From Labilibaculum sp. K2S (lineage in GTDB: Bacteria; Bacteroidota; Bacteroidia; Bacteroidales; Marinifilaceae), in assembly GCF_030372765.1 (NCBI RefSeq), contig NZ_JAUCMW010000015.1, forward strand, positions 57,708 to 121,707: a stretch of DNA of 64,000 bases, read 5' to 3'. Of the stretch, positions 38,665-48,120 are shown piece by piece (positions within the stretch are counted from its first letter, which is position 1; every line of letters starts with the position of its first letter). The notes beneath the pieces were generated by a model that had not been told where the DNA came from, did no database searches, and worked only from the letters and a program-made list of their open reading frames with translations. Made by a program: the position numbers and the translations under genes.

Positions 38665-39405
38665 GTGGGAAAAAATAAATTACAGCGTTTTGCTGAAATG
38701 AAGTCTTTTGATAATGTTTTTCAACCGACCCACAACGAAGTTTGGGAAACGAACTATCAATTTAAAGGAAAATGGAACAAGGATATATTTAAGAATGATA
38801 ATCCTATAGTTCTTGAAGTTGGTTGTGGAAAGGGTGAGTATACAGTTGGTTTGGCAAAACAATTTCCAAATAAAAATTTTATTGGAATAGACATAAAGGG
38901 AGCCCGTATCTATTGTGGTGCAAAAGAAGCTCTCGATAATGGTTTAAGTAATGTTGCTTTCATCAGAACCTATGCAGAGTTGCTTCAATCTATTTTTGAA
39001 GCAGGAGAAATTGCCGAAATTTGGATTACTTTTCCTGATCCTCAAATGAAAAAAGTTGGGAAAAGACTTACAGGAACCCGGTTTTTAAAGTTGTATAGTA
39101 ATCTTCTTTCTAAAGAGGGAATTGTTCATTTAAAAACGGATAGTAACTTTTTGTATGAATACACTAAATACGTTATCAAGGAGAACAATCTAAAAGTTCT
39201 TGTTGATACCGACAATTTGTATAACTCCGGCAAGGCTGATGAAATTCTCTCCATCAGAACTTTCTACGAGCAGCAATTTTTGAATCGGGGAATTCCGATT
39301 AAGTATCATAAATTTATGCTTGAGGGTAAAACCGATTTTGTTGAACCTGATGTAGAAATTGAATTGGATTGGTACCGAAGCTTTGGCAGGGAGAAAAAAG
39401 AATAG
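38665..39405 (+). CDS. trmB: tRNA (guanine-N7-)-methyltransferase
   Basis: SAM-dependent methyltransferase making m7G46 in tRNA. 246 residues from a GTG start at 38665. SAM motif LEVGCGKGEYTVGLA, IGIDIKGARI, and the TrmB signature ITFPDPQMKKVGKRLTGTRFL. Part of the ricT-gldH-trmB run; the next gene begins 3 bp after its stop. Confidence 0.95.
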   Translation: MGKNKLQRFAEMKSFDNVFQPTHNEVWETNYQFKGKWNKDIFKNDNPIVLEVGCGKGEYTVGLAKQFPNKNFIGIDIKGARIYCGAKEALDNGLSNVAFIRTYAELLQSIFEAGEIAEIWITFPDPQMKKVGKRLTGTRFLKLYSNLLSKEGIVHLKTDSNFLYEYTKYVIKENNLKVLVDTDNLYNSGKADEILSIRTFYEQQFLNRGIPIKYHKFMLEGKTDFVEPDVEIELDWYRSFGREKKE

Positions 39406-39408
39406 CTA

Positions 39409-39747
39409 ATGTCTGATTTGTATTCCCGAATTTACGATGTAGTACGATTAATTCCGGCAGGACGTGCAACCAGTTATGGAGCAATTGCCCGTTTTGTGGG
39501 TTCTCCACGAGGATCGAGAATGGTAGGTTGGGCTATGAATCAGTGTCATTCTCACAAAGAATACACGCCCGCACATCGGGTGGTGAACCGATTGGGAATG
39601 CTTTCGGGGAAACATCACTTTCCAGGAGAAAATGTAATGCAGGAACTTTTGGAAAGTGAGGGCATTGTAATTATCGACGATCAAATTCAAAATTTCGATC
39701 GTGTTTTTTGGGATCCATTCAAAGAACTCGGCGGGATAACTATTTAA
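39409..39747 (+). CDS. Alkyltransferase-like protein (MGMT fold without the active cysteine)
   Basis: 112-residue protein matching the C-terminal DNA-binding domain of O6-alkylguanine-DNA methyltransferase: IPAGRATSYGAIARFVGSPRGSRMVGWAM, and PAHRVVN in place of the catalytic PCHRV, so the acceptor Cys is Ala (about residue 55). Alkyltransferase-like proteins bind O6-alkylguanine, flip it out and hand the lesion to nucleotide excision repair. Other members carry Trp or Ala at this site. Only 3 bp from trmB, hence co-transcribed. Confidence 0.9.
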   Translation: MSDLYSRIYDVVRLIPAGRATSYGAIARFVGSPRGSRMVGWAMNQCHSHKEYTPAHRVVNRLGMLSGKHHFPGENVMQELLESEGIVIIDDQIQNFDRVFWDPFKELGGITI

Positions 39748-39815
39748 ATAGAATCTAAATACATACATTTGTATGTATTCTTTAAATAATTCAAAGACTT
39801 AAAATTTATTATATC

Positions 39816-40913
39816 ATGAGTTATACTCAAAAACAGGTTACGGATGCTTTGCGATTGGTAAAGTTTCCAGGTTCCGATAAGGATATCATGGCCCTGGATA
39901 TGGTTCGTAACATTAAAATTGAAGGCAAAAAAATTGGTTTTGATCTGGTTTTCCAAAAATCAGATGATCCAAATATTGTTACCTTAAAAAAACTTTGTGT
40001 TTCGGCTATTTTGAAATTTGTTGATAAAGACGCTGAAATTAAAGGAAACATCAAGGTGAAAGCGGTTCATATTGTTGATGAGCCTGGAGTTCTTCCAAAC
40101 GTGAAAAATATCATTGCAATTGCTTCCGGTAAAGGTGGTGTAGGAAAATCAACCGTAGCTTCAAATTTGGCCGTAGCTTTGGCCAATGCCGGCGCAAAGG
40201 TAGGGTTAATTGATGCTGATATTTTTGGGCCGTCAGTTCCTAAAATGTTCGGTTCTGAAGCGGCACGTCCGAGCTTAATTAAGATTGACGATAAAGACAG
40301 AATTGAGCCTCATGAAAAATTTGGCGTGAAAATGTTGTCGATCGGCTTTTTTGTAGATCCTGCTCAGGCAACCGTTTGGCGCGGACCAATGGCTTCGAAT
40401 GCATTAAAACAAATGATTGAAGAAGGAAACTGGGGCGAGCTGGATTTTGTATTAATCGATTTGCCACCGGGAACAAGTGATATTCACCTTACTTTGGTGC
40501 AGACAGTTCCGGTTACCGGTGCTATTATTGTTAGTACACCTCAGGAGGTGGCTTTGGCTGATGCAATTAAAGCAATCAGCATGTTCGAAGGAGCGGGTGT
40601 GAATGTTCCTGTTTTGGGAATGGTTGAAAATATGGCTTGGTTTACCCCTGCCGAATTACCTGAGAATAAATACTACATTTTTGGTAAAGATGGTTGTAAA
40701 AACCTTGCTGAAGAAAAAGGCATTGATTTATTGGGACAAATTCCAATAGTACAGAGTATTAGAGAGGGTGGCGATAACGGAACTCCGGCAGCAGTTAATA
40801 CAGATACAGTTACGGGTATGGCTTTCGCCGATTTGGCTGCAAAACTGATGTCAGTTGTTGATAAAAGAAACGCAGACAAAGACCCAACAAAGCGCGTAGA
40901 AATTACTCGATAG
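39816..40913 (+). CDS. mrp: Mrp/NBP35-family iron-sulfur carrier ATPase
   Basis: 365 residues: an N-terminal MIP18-like (DUF59) domain (1-85) followed by the P-loop domain with the deviant Walker A SGKGGVGKSTVASNLAVALA, LIDADIFGPSVPKMFG and VLIDLPPGTSDIHLTL. Scaffolds and transfers Fe-S clusters. The usual C-terminal CxxC is missing: the region reads MAWFTPAELPENKYYIFGKDGC with one Cys, a pattern I recall in other Bacteroidota members. A terminator follows. Confidence 0.94.
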   Translation: MSYTQKQVTDALRLVKFPGSDKDIMALDMVRNIKIEGKKIGFDLVFQKSDDPNIVTLKKLCVSAILKFVDKDAEIKGNIKVKAVHIVDEPGVLPNVKNIIAIASGKGGVGKSTVASNLAVALANAGAKVGLIDADIFGPSVPKMFGSEAARPSLIKIDDKDRIEPHEKFGVKMLSIGFFVDPAQATVWRGPMASNALKQMIEEGNWGELDFVLIDLPPGTSDIHLTLVQTVPVTGAIIVSTPQEVALADAIKAISMFEGAGVNVPVLGMVENMAWFTPAELPENKYYIFGKDGCKNLAEEKGIDLLGQIPIVQSIREGGDNGTPAAVNTDTVTGMAFADLAAKLMSVVDKRNADKDPTKRVEITR

Positions 40914-40933
40914 AGTATTAAATATTATGATTT

Positions 40934-40965
40934 AAAAAGGAGCATCTGATGCTCCTTTTTTATTT
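40934..40965 (+). terminator. Terminator after mrp
   Basis: AAAAAGGAGCA/TGCTCCTTTTT hairpin followed by a T-rich tail. Confidence 0.88.
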
Positions 40966-41153
40966 TCGCTTAAATAAGCTTATATTCAGAAAGTTTTAAT
41001 AATTTTCGAGAGTATTACTATTTATAATCAGATTTAGATTAACTGTTTGATTCATATAGTTTATGAAGAAGTTGTGAATGAATTTTTACTTTTTATTGTT
41101 TCTTTGTATACTAATTTCTCAATTTTAACGGTTATCTAACAAAACGATAAGTC

Positions 41154-44100
41154 TTGGCTAGTAAATTTTTTCAAAAAGGGTATATTGGAGTATGTTGTTT
41201 ACTTTTTGTGTTTGGTTGTTCAAATCAGAAAAACACATTTGTAAGCAGACAATATCATGCATTGACCACACATTACAATGTTTATTTTAATGGGAAAGAA
41301 AGCCTGAAGAAAGGTGAAAAGAAAATTGAAGACGGAATTACCGAGAATTATTCTTTGCTTCTTCCTGTTTTTGAGTATCAGGATCCAACAGCCAGAGCAT
41401 TGTCTTTTTCTGATATGGACAGAGCCCTCGAGAAGGCAACCAAGGCTATAAAAATACATTCGATTACGCGTAACCCTAAACGTAAAAAAGACAATCAATC
41501 GGAGAAATACAGAGAGTTTAGAAAAAAGAAGGAATACAATGATTGGATAGATGATTGTTACCTGTTAATTGGGAAAGCAAAGTTTTATAAGGGCGAGCAT
41601 CGTGTGTCTGAAAAAGCATTTGAGTTTATTTTAAAAGAATATCCTGAATCGGATTTAATTCCAGAAGCAAAACTTGGTTTGGCCCGCAGCTTAATTGATA
41701 GAGGTGAGTTGATTGCTGGAAATGAAATTCTTGACCGCTTAACAGATGATCCTAAACTTCCTAAAGATTTTATTCTTCACATATCAACTTTGCGTGCAAG
41801 TACTGCAATTCAGCAAAAAAAGTATGAAAGGGCAATTGATGAACTGGGAAGAGCGATTATTCTTGTACACTCTAAAGTAAAAAAGGCACGATACTATTAT
41901 CTGACTGCGCAGCTTTATCAAAAGTTGGGGGATTCGGATGCTTCGCTGCGTACCTTGCAAAAACTGGTTGATTTAAATGCATCTTATGAAATGACATTTA
42001 ATGCTAAAATCAGCAGTGCATTGTCATACACAGGAAATGAGAATGGCGAAGAAATTCGTAAAAGTTTACGAAAAATGCTTCGCGATGAAAAAAATACAGA
42101 ATATCAGGATCAGATTTACTATGCTCTAGCGGAAATGGACGTGAAGGATGGGGATATGGATGCTGCGGTTCCCAACTATTGGGAATCAACTAAACGAACT
42201 GTTTACAATGAAAATCAGAAGGCAATATCATTCTTAAAATTAGGAGATTATTATTTTCAAGATCTGAATTACCCAAAATCTCAAATGTGTTACGATAGTT
42301 CTATGACATATTTGGGCAAAGATTATCCCAACTATTCTGAAATATCAGTTCGTATTGGAAATTTGACCGAATTGGTAAATAATCTTAATTTGGTTGAAAG
42401 AGAAGATAGTCTGCAGCGGGTGGCTTCTTTGAGTCCTGCTGATAGAAACAAATTGATTCAGGGAATCATTCAGAAAATCAGCGATAAGGAAAGAGAACAA
42501 AAGCAAAAAGAAGCAGAGGCAGTTTCCGAAAGAGCTTTTTTTAGTCAGAATAATATGTTGGGAAACTCCAACAGAGCTACTACAAGTCAAGGCAATTGGT
42601 ATTTCTATAATCCGACTAATATTGGTTTGGGTAAATCAGATTTCCAACGGAAGTGGGGACGACGAAAATTGGAAGATAACTGGCGAAGGAAAAATAAATC
42701 GTCTTTTAACCTTGACGATGTTGAGCTTGCTCTGGAAGATAACCCGGGAACTAATTCTGTGGATCCATCACTTAAAAAGGATCCAAAATCGAAAGATTAT
42801 TACCTGGTTGATTTGCCGGTGACAAAAGGTGGAATGGAAAAATCCAATGAACGAATCATGTTGGGTCTGTATCAGGCAGCATTGGTGTATGAGGAAAAAT
42901 TGAATAATACGGAAAAGGCTTTGGAGACAATGGAAATACTCATTCAGAGATTTCCGGATAATCCATATCTTTTGTCAGCATACTACCATCTATATTCGTT
43001 AAATAAGGAGGCTGGAAATTCTTCGAAAGCTGGTGTTTACAAGAATAAGATATTAACTGAGTTCAAGGGAAGTGATTATGCGAAAGCGCTTAGCGATCCT
43101 AATTTCTTTGCTAAAATTGAAGCCGAAGGTCAAAAGGCAAATCAATTGTATGCTGCAACTTATGAGGACTATCAGAATTTCTACTACCTAAGAGTTATAA
43201 AAAGCTGTAACGAAGGTTTGTTGAGATATCCGGAAAGTGAATTGCGTCCCCGCTTTTTATTTTTACGGGCCTTGTGTATCGGACGAACAAAAAGTGTTTC
43301 ACAATTCCGGCAATCATTGGATCAGTTGATTGAATCGAAACCTACACCTGAGATTGCAAATACGGCAAAAGCCATTTTAAAAGGACTTGATGATGGTGCC
43401 GTTCCGATGCAGTATACTGAATTGGATATGGAACAGGCCCGACAAAATCGTTTGCTTCGAAATTGGCGGATTGAAGGTGATCAGGCCCCTGTTGCACTTG
43501 CCCGAAATGAGAAAGAGGTAAAAGCAAAGTCGATTTATAAATTTGCCGAAACAGAAGAGCATTACTTTATATTGCTGTTTGACAAGAAAGATGCAGATCC
43601 TAACCGAACGTTGTTTAATATTTCCAAATACAATTCAGAGGCATACAATAACCGTGTTTTTAAAGTAGATAGACTCTCCTTAAACAAAGAGCAAATCATG
43701 ATTATGGTGAAGGGCTTGGAGAATAAAGAAGATGCCTTGAATTATTTTAATGGAGTTATCACGAATGATAATGCTTTTGCAGGTTTAGAGAATGCTGATT
43801 ATCGTAATTTTGTGATTACTGCCTCTAATTTTAAAGTCTTTAAGAAGAATCAGGATGTTGAAGGTTATTTGGATTTTTATACCAAGAGCTATTTTAATAT
43901 CAGCAGGGCAGAAAACAAAACAACCGTTAGGAGGAATGATAAGCTGGTTTCGGTGAATTCTAATTTGGATTCAACAAAATTCATAGTTAATTCCAACGAT
44001 AACCATAAATTTATTCTTTTGGTGCCGGTACGAAAAGTAAATATTGGCAAATTGAGGACAGATATTTTCAATCATGACAAAGATTTTACCGTATTAAAAG

Positions 44101-44729
44101 AGCAGTACGATGATGACTTAAATATGATTGTTGTGAATAATGTTGGCTCTAAGGCCGAGGCAATGAATTATTTTAGGAATTTGATAAAAGATGAGTCGGT
44201 GTATGCACAACTGGCAAATGTTGAATATCGAAATTTTGTGATCACCGAAGAGAATTTTAATAAATTCTACATCAGTAAAACCTTGTTCCCGTATCTTGAT
44301 TTTTTCAAAGAAAATTATCTGAATAATGAAAACCCCGAGGTAGTTAAACCAAAAGAGAAATTGGTTCAGGAAGGGATATACACTTACAAAGAAGAGGTGC
44401 CTCACTATTTTGCATTGGTTTATTCTACAGATAATGTAAATAGAAAACAGCTCTTAAACGGAATTAAGAAATACAATACAAAAAGTTTAAAAGTAGAAGT
44501 TCGTACTTTGGATGAGAATCGGGAAATTCTTTTAGTTACCAATATGCGTAATAAAAAGCAGGCCATGATGTATTTCAGGGCAATTGTCACGAATCGTATG
44601 CTTTTTGAACCCGTTGAGAAGGTTAACTACCGTAACTTTGTTATTTCTGATGAAAATTTAGATGTTTTCATGAAGGATGGTGATCCTGCTATTTACCTGG
44701 AATTCTTTAAAAAGTGGTACCTTAAGTAA
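41154..44729 (+). CDS. sprE: SprE/PorW type IX secretion lipoprotein
   Basis: 1191-residue lipoprotein of the type IX secretion/gliding machinery (SprE in Flavobacterium, PorW in Porphyromonas). TTG start at 41154, lipobox ending GC with Cys22; no ATG lies near enough to keep the signal. Family N-terminus RQYHALTTHYNVYFNGKESLKKG is followed by TPR-like helices (about 130-430 and 560-760). The last 390 residues hold three related blocks of about 120 residues, each ending in YRNFVIT/S...F...YL.FF...Y (starting near 801, 947 and 1080). Directly upstream of porX. Confidence 0.9.
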   Translation: MASKFFQKGYIGVCCLLFVFGCSNQKNTFVSRQYHALTTHYNVYFNGKESLKKGEKKIEDGITENYSLLLPVFEYQDPTARALSFSDMDRALEKATKAIKIHSITRNPKRKKDNQSEKYREFRKKKEYNDWIDDCYLLIGKAKFYKGEHRVSEKAFEFILKEYPESDLIPEAKLGLARSLIDRGELIAGNEILDRLTDDPKLPKDFILHISTLRASTAIQQKKYERAIDELGRAIILVHSKVKKARYYYLTAQLYQKLGDSDASLRTLQKLVDLNASYEMTFNAKISSALSYTGNENGEEIRKSLRKMLRDEKNTEYQDQIYYALAEMDVKDGDMDAAVPNYWESTKRTVYNENQKAISFLKLGDYYFQDLNYPKSQMCYDSSMTYLGKDYPNYSEISVRIGNLTELVNNLNLVEREDSLQRVASLSPADRNKLIQGIIQKISDKEREQKQKEAEAVSERAFFSQNNMLGNSNRATTSQGNWYFYNPTNIGLGKSDFQRKWGRRKLEDNWRRKNKSSFNLDDVELALEDNPGTNSVDPSLKKDPKSKDYYLVDLPVTKGGMEKSNERIMLGLYQAALVYEEKLNNTEKALETMEILIQRFPDNPYLLSAYYHLYSLNKEAGNSSKAGVYKNKILTEFKGSDYAKALSDPNFFAKIEAEGQKANQLYAATYEDYQNFYYLRVIKSCNEGLLRYPESELRPRFLFLRALCIGRTKSVSQFRQSLDQLIESKPTPEIANTAKAILKGLDDGAVPMQYTELDMEQARQNRLLRNWRIEGDQAPVALARNEKEVKAKSIYKFAETEEHYFILLFDKKDADPNRTLFNISKYNSEAYNNRVFKVDRLSLNKEQIMIMVKGLENKEDALNYFNGVITNDNAFAGLENADYRNFVITASNFKVFKKNQDVEGYLDFYTKSYFNISRAENKTTVRRNDKLVSVNSNLDSTKFIVNSNDNHKFILLVPVRKVNIGKLRTDIFNHDKDFTVLKEQYDDDLNMIVVNNVGSKAEAMNYFRNLIKDESVYAQLANVEYRNFVITEENFNKFYISKTLFPYLDFFKENYLNNENPEVVKPKEKLVQEGIYTYKEEVPHYFALVYSTDNVNRKQLLNGIKKYNTKSLKVEVRTLDENREILLVTNMRNKKQAMMYFRAIVTNRMLFEPVEKVNYRNFVISDENLDVFMKDGDPAIYLEFFKKWYLK

Positions 44730-44813
44730 ACTTTGCGAAATAAAAGGTTCCATATTTCGTTACCTCTAGTACTAAGCCTGGTTATTTCCCGGTTGAACTA
44801 AAAATGAACGTTT

Positions 44814-46367
44814 GTGAAAGATATTACGATACTTTGGGTGGATGATGAGATTGAGCTGTTGAAACCTCACATTATTTTTTTGGAAGGAAAAGGATACAAT
44901 GTAAAATCATGCAATAACGCTCATGATGCAATAGACATGGTTCGCGAGGATCATTTCGATTTGGTTTTGCTGGATGAAAATATGCCTGGCATGAGTGGCT
45001 TGGAAGCTTTGGGTGAAATTAAATCCATCGATTCGGCGTTGCCGATTGTCATGATTACCAAGAGTGAGGAAGAGGATATTATGGATGAGGCAATTGGAAA
45101 GCAAATTTCTGATTATCTGATAAAACCTGTAAACCCGAACCAGATATTGCTTACCATTAAAAAACACATCGATAAAAAAAGATTGGTTTCGGAAAAAACT
45201 ACGATTGCTTACCAGTCGCGGTTCGGACAATTGGGAATGGAGATCAACGATTGCCGAGATTTTACCGATTGGATGAAAATGTATCGGAAGCTGGTGTTCT
45301 GGGAATTGGAACTTGCAAATATTGAAGAATCGGGAATGGATGAAATTCTGCGCATGCAAAAGAACGAAGCCAATAATTTGTTTGCCCGGTTTATAAAAAA
45401 GAATTACTTAGGCTGGCTGGAGCCGGGTAATAAAGAAAAACCACTGCTAACTCCTGCTGTGTTCAAAGAAAAGGTTTACCCTTTGCTTGATAAAGGACAA
45501 AAAGTAGCTTTTATTCTCATTGATAACCTGCGCTACGATCAGTGGCAAACCTTATATCCGGTAATTAACAATTACTATTCGGTGGTGGACGATGATATGT
45601 ATTATTCCATTTTACCAACGGCAACGCAATACGCCCGAAATTCAATGTTTTCAGGCTTAATGCCTTTGGACATTCAAAAAAAACATCCGGGACACTGGAT
45701 TCACGAGGATGAGGAATCAAGTAAGAACATTCATGAAGAGGAGTTTATCGGATTTCAGTTTAAACGTGATTACAAGGATGTAAGCTACCATTACGAGAAA
45801 ATAAATAACGAAAAAATGGGTGCGAAAGTAATGGAGAATATCAGCTCTATTCTGGAATCTCAGTTGAGCGTTTTTGTATATAATTTTGTGGATATGCTCT
45901 CGCATGCCCGCACCGAAAGCGATATGATTCGTGATTTAGCTCCCGATGAGGCTGCATATCGTTCTTTGACTCTTTCCTGGTTTGAACACTCCATGTTGTT
46001 GGAATTAATTAAGAAGCTGGCAGAAAAGAATGTAAAGCTGATTATTACAACCGATCATGGTTCCATCCGGGTTCAAAATGCGGTAAAGGTGATTGGCGAC
46101 AGACTAACAAATACCAATTTGCGATATAAAATGGGTAAGAACCTGAACTACAATCCAAAGCATGTTTTTGAGGTGACCGATCCACGAAAAGCACTTCTGC
46201 CTCAGGTAAATGTAAGTTCTTCTTATATCTTTGCATTTGGCGAGGATTTTTTGGCTTATCCAAATAACTTTAACTACTACAGTTCTTATTACCGAAATAC
46301 TTTTCAGCATGGAGGAATTTCGCTCGAGGAAATTTTAGTTCCGTTAATAACACTAAATCCGCGCTAG
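44814..46367 (+). CDS. porX: PorX response regulator with PglZ/alkaline-phosphatase-like domain
   Basis: 517-residue regulator of type IX secretion. GTG start at 44814. Receiver domain at 1-120 with Asp10/Asp11 and phospho-acceptor Asp54 in LLDENMPGMSG and Lys in YLIKPV. A helical linker follows, then a PglZ-type phosphatase-superfamily domain (FILIDNLRYDQW, LPTATQYARNSMFSG, FVDMLSHART, ITTDHGSIRV). In Porphyromonas PorX works with kinase PorY and an ECF sigma, and its PglZ domain cleaves nucleotide second messengers. Neither partner is in this window. It follows sprE by about 85 bp. Confidence 0.95.
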   Translation: MKDITILWVDDEIELLKPHIIFLEGKGYNVKSCNNAHDAIDMVREDHFDLVLLDENMPGMSGLEALGEIKSIDSALPIVMITKSEEEDIMDEAIGKQISDYLIKPVNPNQILLTIKKHIDKKRLVSEKTTIAYQSRFGQLGMEINDCRDFTDWMKMYRKLVFWELELANIEESGMDEILRMQKNEANNLFARFIKKNYLGWLEPGNKEKPLLTPAVFKEKVYPLLDKGQKVAFILIDNLRYDQWQTLYPVINNYYSVVDDDMYYSILPTATQYARNSMFSGLMPLDIQKKHPGHWIHEDEESSKNIHEEEFIGFQFKRDYKDVSYHYEKINNEKMGAKVMENISSILESQLSVFVYNFVDMLSHARTESDMIRDLAPDEAAYRSLTLSWFEHSMLLELIKKLAEKNVKLIITTDHGSIRVQNAVKVIGDRLTNTNLRYKMGKNLNYNPKHVFEVTDPRKALLPQVNVSSSYIFAFGEDFLAYPNNFNYYSSYYRNTFQHGGISLEEILVPLITLNPR

Positions 46368-46393
46368 AAGTTAGATTTCAATTGTTTTCGAAA

Positions 46394-46810
46394 ATGAGTG
46401 TATTAAAAATTAACTCGCTGAAAGAGATTAATGCAGCAGCAAAAGAATTTCTTTCCTTAGTGGGAAAAAAGCGTGTATTTGCTCTTTATGGAGCAATGGG
46501 TGTTGGGAAAACCACCTTTGTAAAAGCAATTTGTGATGAAATGGGCGTTGAGGATACCATCAATAGTCCTACGTTTTCTATTGTGAACGAATATCATACA
46601 CCGAAAGAGGACATTATTTATCATTTCGATTTCTATCGGATTGAGGATGTAAAAGAGGCTTATGATTTTGGTTACGAGGATTATTTTTACAGCAACGCAA
46701 TGTGTTTTATCGAGTGGCCCGAAAAAATTGAATCTATTTTACCTAACGATACCGTAGAAGTCTTTTTTAAGGAAGAAATGGATGGCAGTCGCTCGATTAC
46801 CATTCAGTAA
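46394..46810 (+). CDS. tsaE: tRNA threonylcarbamoyladenosine biosynthesis ATPase TsaE
   Basis: P-loop ATPase needed for t6A modification at position 37 of tRNAs. 138 residues from the ATG at 46394 (the TTG at 46382 adds four residues). Walker A GAMGVGKTTFVKAI, TINSPTFSIVNEY, IYHFDFYRIED, and CFIEWPEKI are all present. About 25 bp behind porX and possibly co-transcribed. Confidence 0.95.
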   Translation: MSVLKINSLKEINAAAKEFLSLVGKKRVFALYGAMGVGKTTFVKAICDEMGVEDTINSPTFSIVNEYHTPKEDIIYHFDFYRIEDVKEAYDFGYEDYFYSNAMCFIEWPEKIESILPNDTVEVFFKEEMDGSRSITIQ

Positions 46811-46896
46811 TTAGGAATATGCATAATCGTAAAAAATTGTTTAAATTGTAGATTCATTATACTTGTTATAATCTTCTTTAATATTACAATTTACAT

Positions 46897-48120
46897 ATGG
46901 CGCCACTAAGTGAAAGATCGAGGAATTTTCCGATTGGGCAGAAATTTTACCAGCCTAAAGAAGAAATGTTGGAAGTTGAACGCCAACGTAAACAATTAGC
47001 CATTGGTATCCCAAGAGAAGAAGGTAAAGGTGAAAACCGTATTTGTTTGACTCCTCAGTCTGTAGATGTTTTGGTAAACAATGGTCACGATGTTAAGATT
47101 GAACGTGGTGCAGGACTGGCATCCAATTATACCGATAAGGAATACAGCGAAAACGGTGCGCAGATAGTCAATAGTAAGAGTGAGATTTATCAATGTGATG
47201 TGATCATTCAGGTTTCACCCTTGTCGTCTTCAGAGATTGATATGCTTCGGGGAAATCAAATTCTGTTTTCCGCTCTTCAAATTAAAAGTCAGTGTGGTGA
47301 GAACATTCGCAAATTAATGCAAAAAAAGGTGACGGCTATTGCGCTGGAATTGGTGAAGGATGAGAATGATTTTTTTCCGGTTGTTCGTTCTATGTCCGAG
47401 ATTGCTGGGATTTCTGCAGTAATGATTGCCGGTGAATATTTAAGCAAGGCTCATGGAGGAAAAGGGGTTATGCTGGGTGGAATTACCGGAATAACACCAA
47501 CCGAAGTGATTGTTTTGGGTGCAGGAACAGCTGCTGAATATGCAACAAGATCTGCCACAGGATTAGGTGCTATGGTTAAAGTGTTCGACGATTCAATTTA
47601 TCGCCTGCGCAGATTGGAAGATCATTTGGGACATCGTGTATTCACATCAATTTTTCATCCTCATGTTTTGGAAAAAGCCTTGGCCTCGGCCGATGTAGTA
47701 ATTGGTGCATTGCGTTACGAAAAAAATGTAAGTGGTTTTATTGTTACCGAAGATATGGTTTCAAAAATGAAGCCGGGTTCTATCATTATCGATCTGAGTA
47801 TCGATCAGGGGGGGTGTTTCGAAACCTCAATGATGACCACGCATAAAGATCCGGTATTTAAAAAGTTTGGTGTTTTGCATTATTGTGTTCCCAACGTGCC
47901 TTCTCATGTAGCCAGAACGGCCTCTCTTGCCTTAAGCAACATCTGTTCGCCGTTGTTATTGCAAATTGGAAACAACGGAGGCGTTCATCAGTTTATTAAA
48001 CATGATATTGGCTTGCGGCATGGAACGTATATCTACAGAGGAATTTTAACCAATCGTCGCTTGGGCGATTCGTTTGGCATTTTAGCTAAAGACATCGATT
48101 TGCTGCTTGCTGCGATGTAG
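46897..48120 (+). CDS. ald: Alanine dehydrogenase
   Basis: NAD-dependent enzyme interconverting alanine and pyruvate plus ammonia. 407 residues with a 35-residue N-terminal extension before the catalytic fold (IGIPREEGKGENRICLTPQSV). The NAD-binding motif is VIVLGAGTAAEYA, then IIDLSIDQGGCFE and HYCVPNVPSHVARTAS. The extension and the size are usual in Bacteroidota. Its last 35 bp overlap the convergent HAD gene. Confidence 0.9.
   Translation: MAPLSERSRNFPIGQKFYQPKEEMLEVERQRKQLAIGIPREEGKGENRICLTPQSVDVLVNNGHDVKIERGAGLASNYTDKEYSENGAQIVNSKSEIYQCDVIIQVSPLSSSEIDMLRGNQILFSALQIKSQCGENIRKLMQKKVTAIALELVKDENDFFPVVRSMSEIAGISAVMIAGEYLSKAHGGKGVMLGGITGITPTEVIVLGAGTAAEYATRSATGLGAMVKVFDDSIYRLRRLEDHLGHRVFTSIFHPHVLEKALASADVVIGALRYEKNVSGFIVTEDMVSKMKPGSIIIDLSIDQGGCFETSMMTTHKDPVFKKFGVLHYCVPNVPSHVARTASLALSNICSPLLLQIGNNGGVHQFIKHDIGLRHGTYIYRGILTNRRLGDSFGILAKDIDLLLAAM

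Noticed and set aside
39816..40913. ParA-type partition protein
   Set aside because: The N-terminal DUF59/MIP18 domain and the SGKGGVGKST motif identify Mrp; no ParB or plasmid context.
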